From: Xylocopa sonorina | Lineage: Eukaryota; Arthropoda; Insecta; Hymenoptera; Apidae | DNA: 64,000 bases | Reading direction: 5' to 3' | NCBI RefSeq assembly: GCF_050948175.1 | Contig: NW_027490091.1 | Location: forward strand, 6,324,001 to 6,388,000 | In this document: piece after piece, positions 1 to 13,644 of the stretch | How positions within the stretch are numbered: position 1 is the stretch's first letter | Layout of the letters: the number at the start of each line of letters is the position of its first letter | Made by a program: the position numbers and the translations under genes | Notes under the pieces: generated by a model | Told to the model about the DNA's origin: nothing | Seen by the model: the letters and a program-made list of their open reading frames with translations, nothing else | Database searches by the model: none

Positions 1-23
1 AGAGTTCTAAAGCTTCTTAAATC

Positions 24-33
24 GCGATATCGC
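24..33. other. Representative gcgatatcgc palindrome of the monomer
   Basis: A perfect 10-bp palindrome, gcgatatcgc, containing an EcoRV site. It occurs in a large fraction of monomers at the same phase. Common variants change only one arm (gccatatcgc, gtcatatcgc, gctatatcgc), and the subfamily seen at about 39000, 39685 and 39860 replaces the centre with gcgacagcg. Confidence 0.8.
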
Positions 34-300
34 ATCTCATTACTATGTTTCATGATAAGATATAATATTCATTTTGCAGTGTTATGAATACCTCGTATTC
101 ACTTCAAAAGTATGTAAATGCGACACTTCCTTGCTTGGAAATAGCGTTTGCAGATGTCTACGTATCGAAGCAATAGTTTTCTAATGCTTCTTAAGTCGTC
201 ATATCGCATCACATTTCTATGTTTCATGATAATATATATTACTTATTGTGAAGTGTTATGTATACCTCGTATTCACATCAAAAGAATGTAAATGCGACAC

Positions 301-314
301 TTCCTTGCTAGGAA
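301..314. other. Representative TTCC-N6-GGAA dyad of the monomer
   Basis: TTCCTtgctAGGAA forms a 5-bp inverted repeat with a 4-base centre. It occurs about once per monomer. The arms are mostly kept while the centre changes: TTGCTA, TTGCTT, TTCCTA, TTGCAA, TTGCCA, TTGCTG, TTGTTG, TTTATA and TTAAAA are all seen. Some monomers break one arm (for example ttcattgctagg, ttcgatgctagg and ttgctatgaag). It could be a protein-binding site or a small cruciform-prone element. No function is shown. Confidence 0.75.
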
Positions 315-464
315 ATAGCGTTTGCAGATGTCTACGTATCGAAGCAGTAGAGTTCTAATGCTTCTTAAATCGCCATATCGCATCTCATTTCTATGTTTCA
401 TGATAAGATATAATATTCATTGTGCAGTGTTATGTATATCTCGTCTATACTTCAAATGGATGTA

Positions 465-1018
465 AATGCGACACTTCCTTGCTAGGAAATAGCGTTTGCA
501 GATGTCTACGTATCGAAGCAATAGAGTTCCAAAGCTTTCTAATTCGCGATATCGCATCTCATTTATATGTTTGATGATAAGATATAATATTCATTGTCGA
601 GTGTTATGTATACCTCGTATTCGTTTCAAAAGAATGTAAATGCGACACGACCTTGCTAGGAAGTAGCGTTTGCAGATGTCTACGTGTCGAAGCAATAGTG
701 TTCTAATGATTCTTAAATCGCGATACCGCATCTCATTTCTATGTTTCATGACAATATATAATATTCATTGCGAAGGGTCATGTTTACTTCGCATACACTT
801 AAAATGAATGTAAATGCGACACTTCCTTGCTAGGAAATAGCGCTTCCAGATGTCTACGTATCGAAGCAATAGTGTTCTAATGCTTCCTAAATCGCGATAT
901 CGCATCTCATATCTATGTTTCATGATAATATGTAACATTCATTGCGAATTGTCATGTATACCTCGCATACACTTCAAATGAATGTGAATGCGACAGTTCC
1001 TCGCTAGGAAATAGCGTT
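465..1018 (+). repeat. Duplicated block, first copy (4-monomer spacing)
   Basis: This block matches 1161-1714 at a spacing of 696 bp (4 monomers). Shared rare variants include agttccaaagctttctaatt, tttatatgtttgatgataag, cattgtcgagtg, cgacacgacc and cagttcctcgctagg. Only a few single-base differences are visible. Confidence 0.85.
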
Positions 1019-1160
1019 TCCAGATGTCTACGTATCGAAGCAATAGTGTTCTAATGCTTGTTAAATCGCGATGTCGCATCTCATTTCAATGTTTCATGAT
1101 AAGATATAGTATTCATTGTGCAGTGTTATGTATACCTCGTATTCACTTCAAAAGAATGGA

Positions 1161-1714
1161 AATGCGACACTTCCTTGCTAGGAAATAGCGTTTGCAGATG
1201 TCTACGTACCGAAGCAATAGAGTTCCAAAGCTTTCTAATTCGCGATATCGCATCTCATTTATATGTTTGATGATAAGATATAATATTCATTGTCGAGTGT
1301 TATGTATACCTCGCATTCGTTTCAAAAGAATGTAAATGCGACACGACCTTGCCAGGAAGTAGCGTTTGCAGATGTCTACGTGTCGAAGCAATAGCGTTCT
1401 AATGATTCTTAAATCGCGATACCGCATCTCATTTCTATGTTTCATGACAATATATAATATTCATTGCGAAGGGTCATGTTTACTTCGCATACACTTAAAA
1501 TGAATGTAAATGCGACACTTCCTTGCTAGGAAATAGCGCTTCCAGATGTCTACGTATCGAAGCAATAGTGTTCTAATGCTTCCTAAATCGCGATATCGCA
1601 TCTCATATCTATGTTTCATGATAATATGTAACATTCATTGCGAATTGTCATGTATACCTCGCATACACTTCAAATGAATGTGAATGCGACAGTTCCTCGC
1701 TAGGAAATAGCGTT
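1161..1714 (+). repeat. Duplicated block, second copy (4-monomer spacing)
   Basis: Second copy of 465-1018, offset 696 bp. It ends where gcgtttccagatgtc of the first copy is replaced by gcgtttgcagatatc. It sits just before the second copy of the 10-monomer duplication. Confidence 0.85.
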
Positions 1715-1740
1715 TGCAGATATCTACGTATCGAAGCAAT

Positions 1741-2145
1741 AGAGTTCTAAAGCTTCTTAAATCGCGATATCGCATCACATTTCTATGTTTCATGAGAAGA
1801 TATAATATTCATTTTGCAGTGTTATGAATACCTCGTATTCACTTCAAAAGAATGTAAATGCGACACTTCCTTGCTTGGAAATAGCGCTTGCAGATGTCTA
1901 CGTATCGAGGCAATAGTTTTCTAATGCTTCTTAAATCGTCATATCGCATCACATTTCTATGTTTCATGATAATATATAATACTCATTGTGATGTGTTATG
2001 TATACCTCGTATTCACTTCAAAAGAATGTAAATGTGACACTTCCTTGCTAGGAAATAGCGTTTGCAGATGCCTACGTATCGAACCAATAGACTTCTAATG
2101 CTTCTTAAATCGCCATATCGCATCTCATTTCTATGTTTCATGATA
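1741..2145 (+). repeat. Duplicated block, second copy (10-monomer spacing)
   Basis: Second copy of 1-405, offset 1740 bp. A few substitutions separate the two, for example catctcattac versus catcacattt and catgataag versus catgagaag. Confidence 0.8.
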
Positions 2146-2325
2146 ATATATAATATGCACTGCGAAGTGTCATGTATACCTCGCATACACTTCAAATGAA
2201 TGTAAATGCGACACTTCCTTGCTAGGAAATAGCGTTTGCAGATGTCTACGTATCGTGGCATTAGAGGTCTAATGCTTCCCAAAACGCGATATCGCTTCGC
2301 ATTCTTATGTTTCATGATAATATAT
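2115..2325 (+). repeat. Long-range duplicate of 45085-45295
   Basis: This stretch of just over one monomer carries rare variants (taatatgcactgcgaag, gaggtctaatgcttccc, cgcttcgcattcttatg) found again at 45085-45295, offset 42970 bp. The neighbouring monomers are not shared, so a short segment was copied or retained across the array. Confidence 0.8.
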
Positions 2326-3902
2326 ATTATTCATTGCGAAGTGTCATGTATTCCTCGTATTTCTTTCAAAAGAATGTAAACGCGACACTTCCTTGCTAGG
2401 AAGTAGCGTTTGCAGATGTCAACATATCGAAGCAGTAGGGATCTAATGCTTCTTAAATCGCCCATATCGCTTCTCATTTCTATGTTTCATGATAAAATAT
2501 AATATTCATTGTGCAGCGTTATGAATACCTCGTATTCACTTCAAATGAATGTAAATGCGACTTTTCCTTCCTAGGAAATAGCGTTTGCAGATGTCTACGT
2601 ATCGAAGCAATAGTGTTCTAATGCTTCTTAAATCGCGATATTGCATCCCATTTCTATGTTTTATGATAAGATATAATATTAATTGTGCAGTGTTATGTAT
2701 ACCTCGTATTCACTTCAAAAGAATGTAAGTGCGACACTTCCTTGCTAGGAAATATCGTTTGCAGATGTCTGCGTATCGTGGAATTAGAGTTCTAATGCTT
2801 CTCAAAACGCGATATCGCATCTCATTTCTATGTTTCATGATAACATATAATATTCATTGCGAAGTGTCATGTATACCTCGTATTCCTTTCAAAAATATGT
2901 AAATGCGACACTTCCTTGCTAGGAAGTAGCGTTTGCAGATGTCTAGGTATCGAACCAATAGATTTCTAATGCTTCTTAAATCGCCATATCGCATCTCGTT
3001 TCTATGTTCTATGATAAGATATAATATTCATTGTGCAGTGGTATGTATACCTCGCACACACTTAAAATGAATGCAAATGCGACACTTCCTTGCCAGGAAA
3101 TAGCGATTGCAGATGTCTACGTATCGAAGCAGTAGTTTTCTAATGCTTCTTAAATCGTCATATCGCATCTCATATCTACGTTTCATGATAAGATATAATA
3201 TTCATATGCGAGTGTCAGGTATTCCTCGTATTCCTTTCAAAAGAATGTAAACGCGACACTTCTTTGCTAGGAAGTAGCGTTTGCAGATGTCTACGTATCC
3301 AAGAAATAGATTTCTAAAGCTTGCTAATTCGCGATACCGCATCTCATATCTATGTTTCATGATAATATATAATATTCATTGCGATGTGTCATGTATACCT
3401 CGCATACACTTCAAATGAATGTGAATGCGACAGTTCCTTGCTCGGAAATAGTGTTTGTAGATATCTACGTATCGAAGCAATAGAGTTCTAAAGCTTCTTA
3501 AATCGCGATATCGCATCTCATTTCTATGTTGCATGATAATATATAATATTCATTGTGCAGTGTTATGTATACCTCGTATTCACTTCAAAAGAATGTAAAT
3601 GCTACACTTCCTTGTTAGGAAATAGCGTTTGAAGATGTCTCCGTATCGAAGCAATAGTGTTCTAATGCTTCTCAAGACGCAATGTCGCATCTCATTTCTG
3701 TGTTTCATGATTACATATAATATTCATTGTGCAGTGTTGTGTATACCTCGTATTCACAACAGCAGAATGTAAATGCGGCACGACCTTCCTAGGAAATAGC
3801 GTTTGTATGTGTCTACGTATCATAGCTATAGGGTTCTAACGCTTGTTAAATCGCGATATCGCGTCTCATTTCTATGTTCCATGATAAGATATAATATTTA
3901 TT
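2326..3902 (+). repeat. Diverged monomers without clear higher-order repeat
   Basis: About nine 174-bp monomers, each with its own substitutions, and no long duplicate that I could find by reading. A one-base insertion at about 2461 (aaatcgcccatatcgc) is the only +1 indel I see in the window. Nothing but satellite is present. Confidence 0.75.
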
Positions 3903-6900
3903 GTGCAGTGTCATGTATACCTCGTATTCACTGCAAAAGAATGTAAATGCGACACTTCCTTGCTTGGAAATAGCGTTTGCAGTTGTCTACGTATCGAAGC
4001 AATAGAGTTCTAATGATTCTTAAATCGTCATATCGCTACTCATTATTATGTTTCATGATGGTATATAATATTCATTGTGGATTGTTATGTATACCTCGTA
4101 TTCACTTCAAAAGAATGTAAATGCGACACTTGCTTGCTAGGAAGTAGCGCTTGCAGATGTCTGCGTATCGTAGCATTAGTGTTACAATGCTTCTCAAAAC
4201 GCGATATCGCTACTCATTTCTATGTTTGATGATAAGATATAATATTCATTTGGCAGTGTTATGTATACCTCGAATTCACTTCAAAAGAATGTAAATGCTG
4301 CAATTCCTTGCTAGGAAATAGCGTTTGCATATGTCCACGTATCGAAGCAATAGGTTTCCAAAGCTTGCTAATACGCGATATCGCATCTCATATATATATT
4401 TCATGATAATATATAATATTCATTGCGAAGTGTCATGTATACCTCGCATACACTTCAAATTAATGTGAATGCGACAGTTCCGTGCTAGGAAATAGTGTTT
4501 GCAGATATCTACGTATCGAAGCAATAGAGTTTTAAAGCTTCTTAAATCGCGATATCGCATCTCATTTCTATGTTTCGTGATAAGATATAATATTCATTGT
4601 GCAGTGTTATGAATACCTCGTATTCACTTCAAAAGGATGTAAATGCGACACTTCCTTGCTAGGATGTTGCGTTTGCAGATGTCTACGTATCGAAACAATA
4701 GATTTCTAATGCTTCTTAAATCGCCATATTGCATCTCATTTCTATGTTTCATGATGAGATATAATATTCATTGTGCAGTATTATGTATACCTCGTATTCA
4801 CTTCAAAAGAATGTAAATGCTACAATTCCTTGCAAGGAAACAGCGTTTGCATATGTCTACGTATCGAAGCAATAGATTTCTAAAGCTTGCTAATTTCCGA
4901 TATCACATCTCATATCTATGTTTCATGATAATATATAATATTCATTGCGAAGTGTAATGTATACATCGCATACACATCAAATGAATGTGAATGCGACAGT
5001 TCCTTGCTAGGGAATAGTGTTTGCAGATATCTACGTATCGAAGCAATAGAGTTCTAAAGCTTATTAAATCGCGATATCGCATCTCATTTCTATGTTTCAT
5101 GATAATATATAATATTCATTGCGAAGTGTCATGTATACCTCGTATTCCTTTCAAAAGATTGTAAATGCGACACTTCGATGCTAGGAAGTAGCGTTTGAAG
5201 ATGTCTACGTATCGAACCAATAGGTTTATAATGCTTCTTAAATCGCCATATCGCATCTCATTTCTATGTTTCATGACAAGATACAATATTCATTGTGCAG
5301 TGTTATGTATATCTCGTCTATACTTCAAATGGATGTAAATGCGACACTTCCTTGCTAGGAAGTAGCGCCTGCAGATGTCCACGTATTGTAGCATTAGAGT
5401 TCTAATGCTTCTCAAAACGCGATATCGCATCTCATTTCTATGTTTCATGACAATATATAATATTCATTGCGAAGTGTCATGTACACCTCGCATACACTAC
5501 AAATGAATGTGAATGCGACAGTTCATTGCTAGGAAATAGTGTTTGCAGATATCTACGTATCGAAGCAATAGAGTTCTAAAGCTTATTATATCGCGATATC
5601 GCATCTCATTTCTATGTTTCATGATAATATATAATATTCTTTGTGGAGTGTTATGTATACCTCGTATTCCTTTCAAAAGAATGTAAGTGCGACACTTCCT
5701 TGCTAGGCATTAGCGTTTGCAGATGTCTACGTATCGAAGCAATAGGGATCTAACGCTTCCTAAATAGGCATATCGCTTCTCATTTCTATGTTTCATGATA
5801 ATATATAATATTCACTGCGAAGTGTCATGTATACCTCGTATTCCTTTCAAAAGAATGTAAGCGCGACACTTTCATGCTAGGAAATAGGGTTTGCAGATGT
5901 CTACGTATCGAAGCAATAGAGTTCTAATGCTTCATAAATCGTCATATCGCATCTCATTTCTATGTTTCATGAGAAGATATAATATTCATTGCGAAGTGTC
6001 ATGTATACCTCGTATTCCTTTCAAAAGATTGTAAATGCGACACTTCCTTGCTAGGAAGTAGCGTTTGCAGATGTCTACGTATCGAACCAATAGATTTCTA
6101 ATGCTTCTTAAATCGCTATATCGCATCTCATTTCTATGTTTCATGATAAGATATAATATTCATTGTGCAGTGTTATATATATCTCGTCTATACTTCAAAT
6201 GGATGTAAATGCGACACTTCCTTGCTATGAAGTAGCGCTTGCAGATGTCTACGTATTGTAGCACTAGAGTTCTAATGCTTCTCAAAACGCGATATCGCTA
6301 CTCATTTCTATGATTCATGATAAGATATAATATTCATTGTGCAGTGTTATGTATACCTCGCATACACTTCAAATGAATGTGAATGCAAAAGCTCCTTGCT
6401 AGGAAATAGTGTTTGCAGATATCTACGTATCGAAGCAATAGAGTTCTAAAGCTTCTTAAATCGCGATATCGCATCACATTTCTAAGTTTCATGATAAGAT
6501 ATCATATTCATTGTGCAGTGTTATGAATACCTCGTATTCACTTCAAGAGAATATAAATGCGACACTTCCTTGCTAGGAAATAGCGTTTGCAGATGTCTAC
6601 GTATGGATGCAACGGTTTTCTAATGCTTCTTAAATCGTCATATTGCATCTCATATCTATGTTTCATGATAGGATATAATATTCATTGTGGAGTGTTATGT
6701 ATACCTCGTATTCCTTTCAATAGAATGTAAATGCGACACTTCCCTGCTAGGAAGTAGCATTTGCAGATGTCTACGTATCGCAGCAATAGAGTTCTAATGC
6801 TTCTCAAAACGCGATATCGCTACTCAATGCTATGTTTCATAATAATATATAACATTCATTGTGGAGTGTTATGTATACCTCGTATTCACTTCAAAAGAAT

Positions 6901-8773
6901 GTTAATGCGACACTTCCTTGCTAGGTAATAGCGTTTGCAGATATCTACGTATCGAAGCTCTAGACATCTAATGCTTCATTAATCGCCATATCGCATCTCA
7001 ATTCTATGTTTCATGATAAGATATAATATTCATTGCGGAGTGTTATGTATACCTCGTATTCACTTAAAAGAAAGTAAACGCGACACTTCCTTGCCAGGAA
7101 ATAGCGTTTGCAGATGTCTACGTATCGAAGTAATAGACATCTAATGCATCATAAGTCGCGATATCGCATCTCATTTCTAGGTTTCATGATAAGATATAAT
7201 ATTCATTGCGAAGTGTCACGTATACCTCGTATTCCTTTCAAAAGATTGTAAATGCGACACTTCCTTCCTAGAAAGTAGCGTTTGCAGATATCTACGTATC
7301 GAAGCAATAGTGTTCTAATGATTCTTAAATCGCGATATCGCATCTCATGTCTATGTTTCATGACAATATATAATATTCATTGCGAAGTGTCATGTAAACC
7401 TCGCATACACTTAAAATGAATGTAAATGCGACACTTCCTTCCTAGGAAATAGCGTTTGCAGATGTCTACGTATCGAAGCAATGGATTTCTAATGCTTGCT
7501 AATTCGCGATATCGCATCTCATATCTATGTTTCATGATAATATATAATATTCATTGCGAAGTTTCATGTATACCTCGCATACAATTCAAACGAATGTGAG
7601 TGGGACAGTTCCTTGCTAAGAAATAGCGTTTGCAGATGTCTACGTGTCGAAGTAATAGACATCTAATGCATCATAAATCGCGATACCGCATCTCATTTCT
7701 AGGTTTCATGATAAGATATAATATTCATTGCGAAGTGTCACGTATACCTCCTATTCCTTTCAAAAGATTGTAAATGCGACACTTCCTTCCTAGAAAGTAG
7801 CGTTTGCAGATATCTACGCATCGAAGCAATAGTGTTCTAATGCTTCTTAAATCGTGATATCGCATCTCATTTCTATGTTTCATGATAAGATATAATATTC
7901 ACAGTGCAGTGATATGTATACCTCGTATTCACTTCAAAAGAATATAAACGCGACTCTTCCTTGCTAGGAAATATCGTTTGCAGATGTCTACGTATCGAAG
8001 CAATAGTGTTCTAATGCTTCTTAAATCGCGATATCGCACCTCATTTCTATGTTTCACGATAAGATATAATATTCATTGTGTAGTGTTATGTTTATCTCAT
8101 CTATACTTCAAATGAATGTAAATGCGACACTTCCTTGCTAGGAAGTAGCGTTTGCCGATGTCTACGTATCGTGGCATTAGTGTTCTAATGCTTCTCAAAA
8201 CGCGATATCGCATCTCATTTCTATGTTTCATGATAATATATAATATTCATTGTGGAGTGTTATGTATACCTCGTATTCATTTCAATAGAATGTAAATGCG
8301 ACACTTCCTTGCTAGGAAATAGCGTTTGCAGATGTGTACGTATCGAAGCAATAGATTTCTAAAGCTTGCTAATTCGCGATATCGAATCTCATATCTGCGT
8401 TTTATGATAATATATAATATTCATTGCGAAGTTTCATGTGTACCTCGCATACAAATCAAACGAATGTGAATGCGACAGTTCCTTGCTAGGAAATAGTGAT
8501 TGGTGATGTCTACGTATCGATGTAATAGAGTTCTAATGCTTCTTAAATCGCGATATCACACCTCATTTCTATGTTTCATGATAAGATATAATATTCATTG
8601 TGTAGTGTTATGTTTATCTCATCTATACTTCAAATGAATGTAAATGCGACACTTCCTTGCTAGGAAATAGCGTTTGCAGATGTCTGCGTATCGTGGCATT
8701 AGAGTTCTAATGCTTCTCAAAACGCGATATCGCATCTCATTTCTATGTTTCATGATAAGATATAATATTCATT
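3903..8773 (+). repeat. Higher-order repeat family 1, copy A (28 monomers, 4871 bp)
   Basis: Markers inside this block recur 4871 bp later in copy B: cattgtggattgttatg at about 4071 and 8942, and gtgcagtgtcatg at 3903 and 8774. 28 x 174 is 4872, and the missing base lies in the monomer reading cacttaaaagaaag at about 7061. Almost every variant of the block is reproduced in copies B, C and D. Its first monomer (ttcactgcaaaagaatg) is slightly different from the start of B, as expected at the edge of a tandem duplication. Confidence 0.92.
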
Positions 8774-11700
8774 GTGCAGTGTCATGTATATCTCGTATTC
8801 ACTTCAAAAGAATGTAAATGCGACACTTCCTTGCTTGGAAATAGCGTTTGCAGTTGTCTACGTATCGAAGCAATAGAGTTCTAATGATTCTTAAATCGTC
8901 ATATCGCTACTCATTATTATGTTTCATGATGGTATATAATATTCATTGTGGATTGTTATGTATACCTCGTATTCACTTCAAAAGAATGTAAATGCGACAC
9001 TTGCTTGCTAGGAAGTAGCGCTTGCAGATGTCTGCGTATCGTAGCATTAGTGTTACAATGCTTCTCAAAACGCGATATCGCTACTCATTTCTATGTTTGA
9101 TGATAAGATATAATATTCATTTGGCAGTGTTATGTATACCTCGAATTCACTTCAAAAGAATGTAAATGCTGCAATTCCTTGCTAGGAAATAGCGTTTGCA
9201 TATGTCCACGTATCGAAGCAATAGGTTTCCAAAGCTTGCTAATACGCGATATCGCATCTCATATATATATTTCATGATAATATATAATATTCATTGCGAA
9301 GTGTCATGTATACCTCGCATACACTTCAAATTAATGTGAATGCGACAGTTCCGTGCTAGGAAATAGTGTTTGCAGATATCTACGTATCGAAGCAATAGAG
9401 TTTTAAAGCTTCTTAAATCGCGATATCGCATCTCATTTCTATGTTTCGTGATAAGATATAATATTCATTGTGCAGTGTTATGAATACCTCGTATTCACTT
9501 CAAAAGGATGTAAATGCGACACTTCCTTGCTAGGATGTTGCGTTTGCAGATGTCTACGTATCGAAACAATAGATTTCTAATGCTTCTTAAATCGCCATAT
9601 TGCATCTCATTTCTATGTTTCATGATGAGATATAATATTCATTGTGCAGTATTATGTATACCTCGTATTCACTTCAAAAGAATGTAAATGCTACAATTCC
9701 TTGCAAGGAAACAGCGTTTGCATATGTCTACGTATCGAAGCAATAGATTTCTAAAGCTTGCTAATTTCCGATATCACATCTCATATCTATGTTTCATGAT
9801 AATATATAATATTCATTGCGAAGTGTAATGTATACATCGCATACACATCAAATGAATGTGAATGCGACAGTTCCTTGCTAGGGAATAGTGTTTGCAGATA
9901 TCTACGTATCGAAGCAATAGAGTTCTAAAGCTTATTAAATCGCGAAATCGCATCTCATTTCTATGTTTCATGATAATATATAATATTCATTGCGAAGTGT
10001 CATGTATACCTCGTATTCCTTTCAAAAGATTGTAAATGCGACACTTCGATGCTAGGAAGTAGCGTTTGAAGATGTCTACGTATCGAACCAATAGGTTTAT
10101 AATGCTTCTTAAATCGCCATATCGCATCTCATTTCTATGTTTCATGACAAGATATAATATTCATTGTGCAGTGTTATGTATATCTCGTCTATACTTCAAA
10201 TGGATGTAAATGCGACACTTCCTTGCTAGGAAGTAGCGCCTGCAGATGTCCACGTATTGTAGCATTAGAGTTCTAATGCTTCTCAAAACGCGATATCGCA
10301 TCTCATTTCTATGTTTCATGACAATATATAATATTCATTGCGAAGTGTCATGTACACCTCGCATACACTACAAATGAATGTGAATGCGACAGTTCATTGC
10401 TAGGAAATAGTGTTTGCAGATATCTACGTATCGAAGCAATAGAGTTCTAAAGCTTATTATATCGCGATATCGCATCTCATTTCTATGTTTCATGATAATA
10501 TATAATATTCTTTGTGGAGTGTTATGTATACCTCGTATTCCTTTCAAAAGAATGTAAGTGCGACACTTCCTTGCTAGGCATTAGCGTTTGCAGATGTCTA
10601 CGTATCGAAGCAATAGGGATCTAACGCTTCCTAAATAGGCATATCGCTTCTCATTTCTATGTTTCATGATAATATATAATATTCACTGCGAAGTGTCATG
10701 TATACCTCGTATTCCTTTCAAAAGAATGTAAGCGCGACACTTCCATGCTAGGAAATAGGGTTTGCAGATGTCTACGTATCGAAGCAATAGAGTTCTAATG
10801 CTTCATAAATCGTCATATCGCATCTCATTTCTATGTTTCATGAGAAGATATAATATTCATTGCGAAGTGTCATGTATACCTCGTATTCCTTTCAAAAGAT
10901 TGTAAATGCGACACTTCCTTGCTAGGAAGTAGCGTTTGCAGATGTCTACGTATCGAACCAATAGATTTCTAATGCTTCTTAAATCGCTATATCGCATCTC
11001 ATTTCTATGTTTCATGATAAGATATAATATTCATTGTGCAGTGTTATATATATCTCGTCTATACTTCAAATGGATGTAAATGCGACACTTCCTTGCTATG
11101 AAGTAGCGCTTGCAGATGTCTACGTATTGTAGCACTAGAGTTCTAATGCTTCTCAAAACGCGATATCGCTACTCATTTCTATGATTCATGATAAGATATA
11201 ATATTCATTGTGCAGTGTTATGTATACCTCGCATACACTTCAAATGAATGTGAATGCAAAAGCTCCTTGCTAGGAAATAGTGTTTGCAGATATCTACGTA
11301 TCGAAGCAATAGAGTTCTAAAGCTTCTTAAATCGCGATATCGCATCACATTTCTAAGTTTCATGATAAGATATCATATTCATTGTGCAGTGTTATGAATA
11401 CCTCGTATTCACTTCAAGAGAATATAAATGCGACACTTCCTTGCTAGGAAATAGCATTTGCAGATGTCTACGTATCGATGCAACGGTTTTCTAATGCTTC
11501 TTAAATCGTCATATTGCATCTCATATCTATGTTTCATGATAGGATATAATATTCATTGTGGAGTGTTATGTATACCTCGTATTCCTTTCAATAGAATGTA
11601 AATGCGACACTTCCCTGCTAGGAAGTAGCATTTGCAGATGTCTACGTATCGCAGCAATAGAGTTCTAATGCTTCTCAAAACGCGATATCGCTACTCAATG

Positions 11701-13644
11701 CTATGTTTCATAATAATATATAACATTCATTGTGGAGTGTTATGTATACCTCGTATTCACTTCAAAAGAATGTTAATGCGACACTTCCTTGCTAGGTAAT
11801 AGCGTTTGCAGATATCTACGTATCGAAGCTCTAGACATCTAATGCTTCATTAATCGCCATATCGCATCTCAATTCTATGTTTCATGATAAGATATAATAT
11901 TCATTGCGGAGTGTTATGTATACCTCGTATTCACTTAAAAGAAAGTAAACGCGACACTTCCTTGCCAGGAAATAGCGTTTGCAGATGTCTACGTATCGAA
12001 GTAATAGACATCTAATGCATCATAAGTCGCGATATCGCATCTCATTTCTAGGTTTCATGATAAGATATAATATTCATTGCGAAGTGTCACGTATACCTCG
12101 TATTCCTTTCAAAAGATTGTAAATGCGACACTTCCTTCCTAGAAAGTAGCGTTTGCAGATATCTACGTATCGAAGCAATAGTGTTCTAATGATTCTTAAA
12201 TCGCGATATCGCATCTCATGTCTATGTTTCATGACAATATATAATATTCATTGCGAAGTGTCATGTAAACCTCGCATACACTTAAAATGAATGTAAATGC
12301 GACACTTCCTTCCTAGGAAATAGCGTTTGCAGATGTCTACGTATCGAAGCAATGGATTTCTAATGCTTGCTAATTCGCGATATCGCATCTCATATCTATG
12401 TTTCATGATAATATATAATATTCATTGCGAAGTTTCATGTATACCTCGCATACAATTCAAACGAATGTGAGTGGGACAGTTCCTTGCTAAGAAATAGCGT
12501 TTGCAGATGTCTACGTGTCGAAGTAATAGACATCTAATGCATCATAAATCGCGATACCGCATCTCATTTCTAGGTTTCATGATAAGATATAATATTCATT
12601 GCGAAGTGTCACGTATACCTCCTATTCCTTTCAAAAGATTGTAAATGCGACACTTCCTTCCTAGAAAGTAGCGTTTGCAGATATCTACGCATCGAAGCAA
12701 TAGTGTTCTAATGCTTCTTAAATCGTGATATCGCATCTCATTTCTATGTTTCATGATAAGATATAATATTCACAGTGCAGTGATATGTATACCTCGTATT
12801 CACTTCAAAAGAATATAAACGCGACTCTTCCTTGCTAGGAAATATCGTTTGCAGATGTCTACGTATCGAAGCAATAGAGTTCTAATGCTTCTTAAATCGC
12901 GATATCGCACCTCATTTCTATGTTTCACGATAAGATATAATATTCATTGTGTAGTGTTATGTTTATCTCATCTATACTTCAAATGAATGTAAATGCGACA
13001 CTTCCTTGCTAGGAAGTAGCGTTTGCCGATGTCTACGTATCGTGGCATTAGTGTTCTAATGCTTCTCAAAACGCGATATCGCATCTCATTTCTATGTTTC
13101 ATGATAATATATAATATTCATTGTGGAGTGTTATGTATACCTCGTATTCATTTCAATAGAATGTAAATGCGACACTTCCTTGCTAGGAAATAGCGTTTGC
13201 AGATGTGTACGTATCGAAGCAATAGATTTCTAAAGCTTGCTAATTCGCGATATCGAATCTCATATCTGCGTTTTATGATAATATATAATATTCATTGCGA
13301 AGTTTCATGTGTACCTCGCATACAAATCAAACGAATGTGAATGCGACAGTTCCTTGCTAGGAAATAGTGATTGGTGATGTCTACGTATCGATGTAATAGA
13401 GTTCTAATGCTTCTTAAATCGCGATATCACACCTCATTTCTATGTTTCATGATAAGATATAATATTCATTGTGTAGTGTTATGTTTATCTCATCTATACT
13501 TCAAATGAATGTAAATGCGACACTTCCTTGCTAGGAAATAGCGTTTGCAGATGTCTGCGTATCGTGGCATTAGAGTTCTAATGCTTCTCAAAACGCGATA
13601 TCGCATCTCATTTCTATGTTTCATGATAAGATATAATATTCATT
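8774..13644 (+). repeat. Higher-order repeat family 1, copy B (28 monomers, 4871 bp)
   Basis: Near-identical to copy A over its full length, with a few point differences, for example cgcgaaatcg at about 9941 where A has cgcgatatcg, and caatagagttc near 12868 where A has caatagtgttc. B shares gattggtgatg (about 13370) with A, whereas C and D have gattgctgatg, so A and B form a pair. Confidence 0.92.

Larger units (their letters stand above)
1..405 (+). repeat. Duplicated block, first copy (10-monomer spacing)
   Basis: Bases 1-405 read almost the same as 1741-2145, exactly 1740 bp (10 monomers) downstream. Shared private variants include attttgcagtgttatgaata and the tttctaatgcttcttaa(g/a)tcgtcatatcgcatcaca stretch. 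Similarity stops at about 405/2145, where taatattcat is replaced by taatatgcac. Confidence 0.8.
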
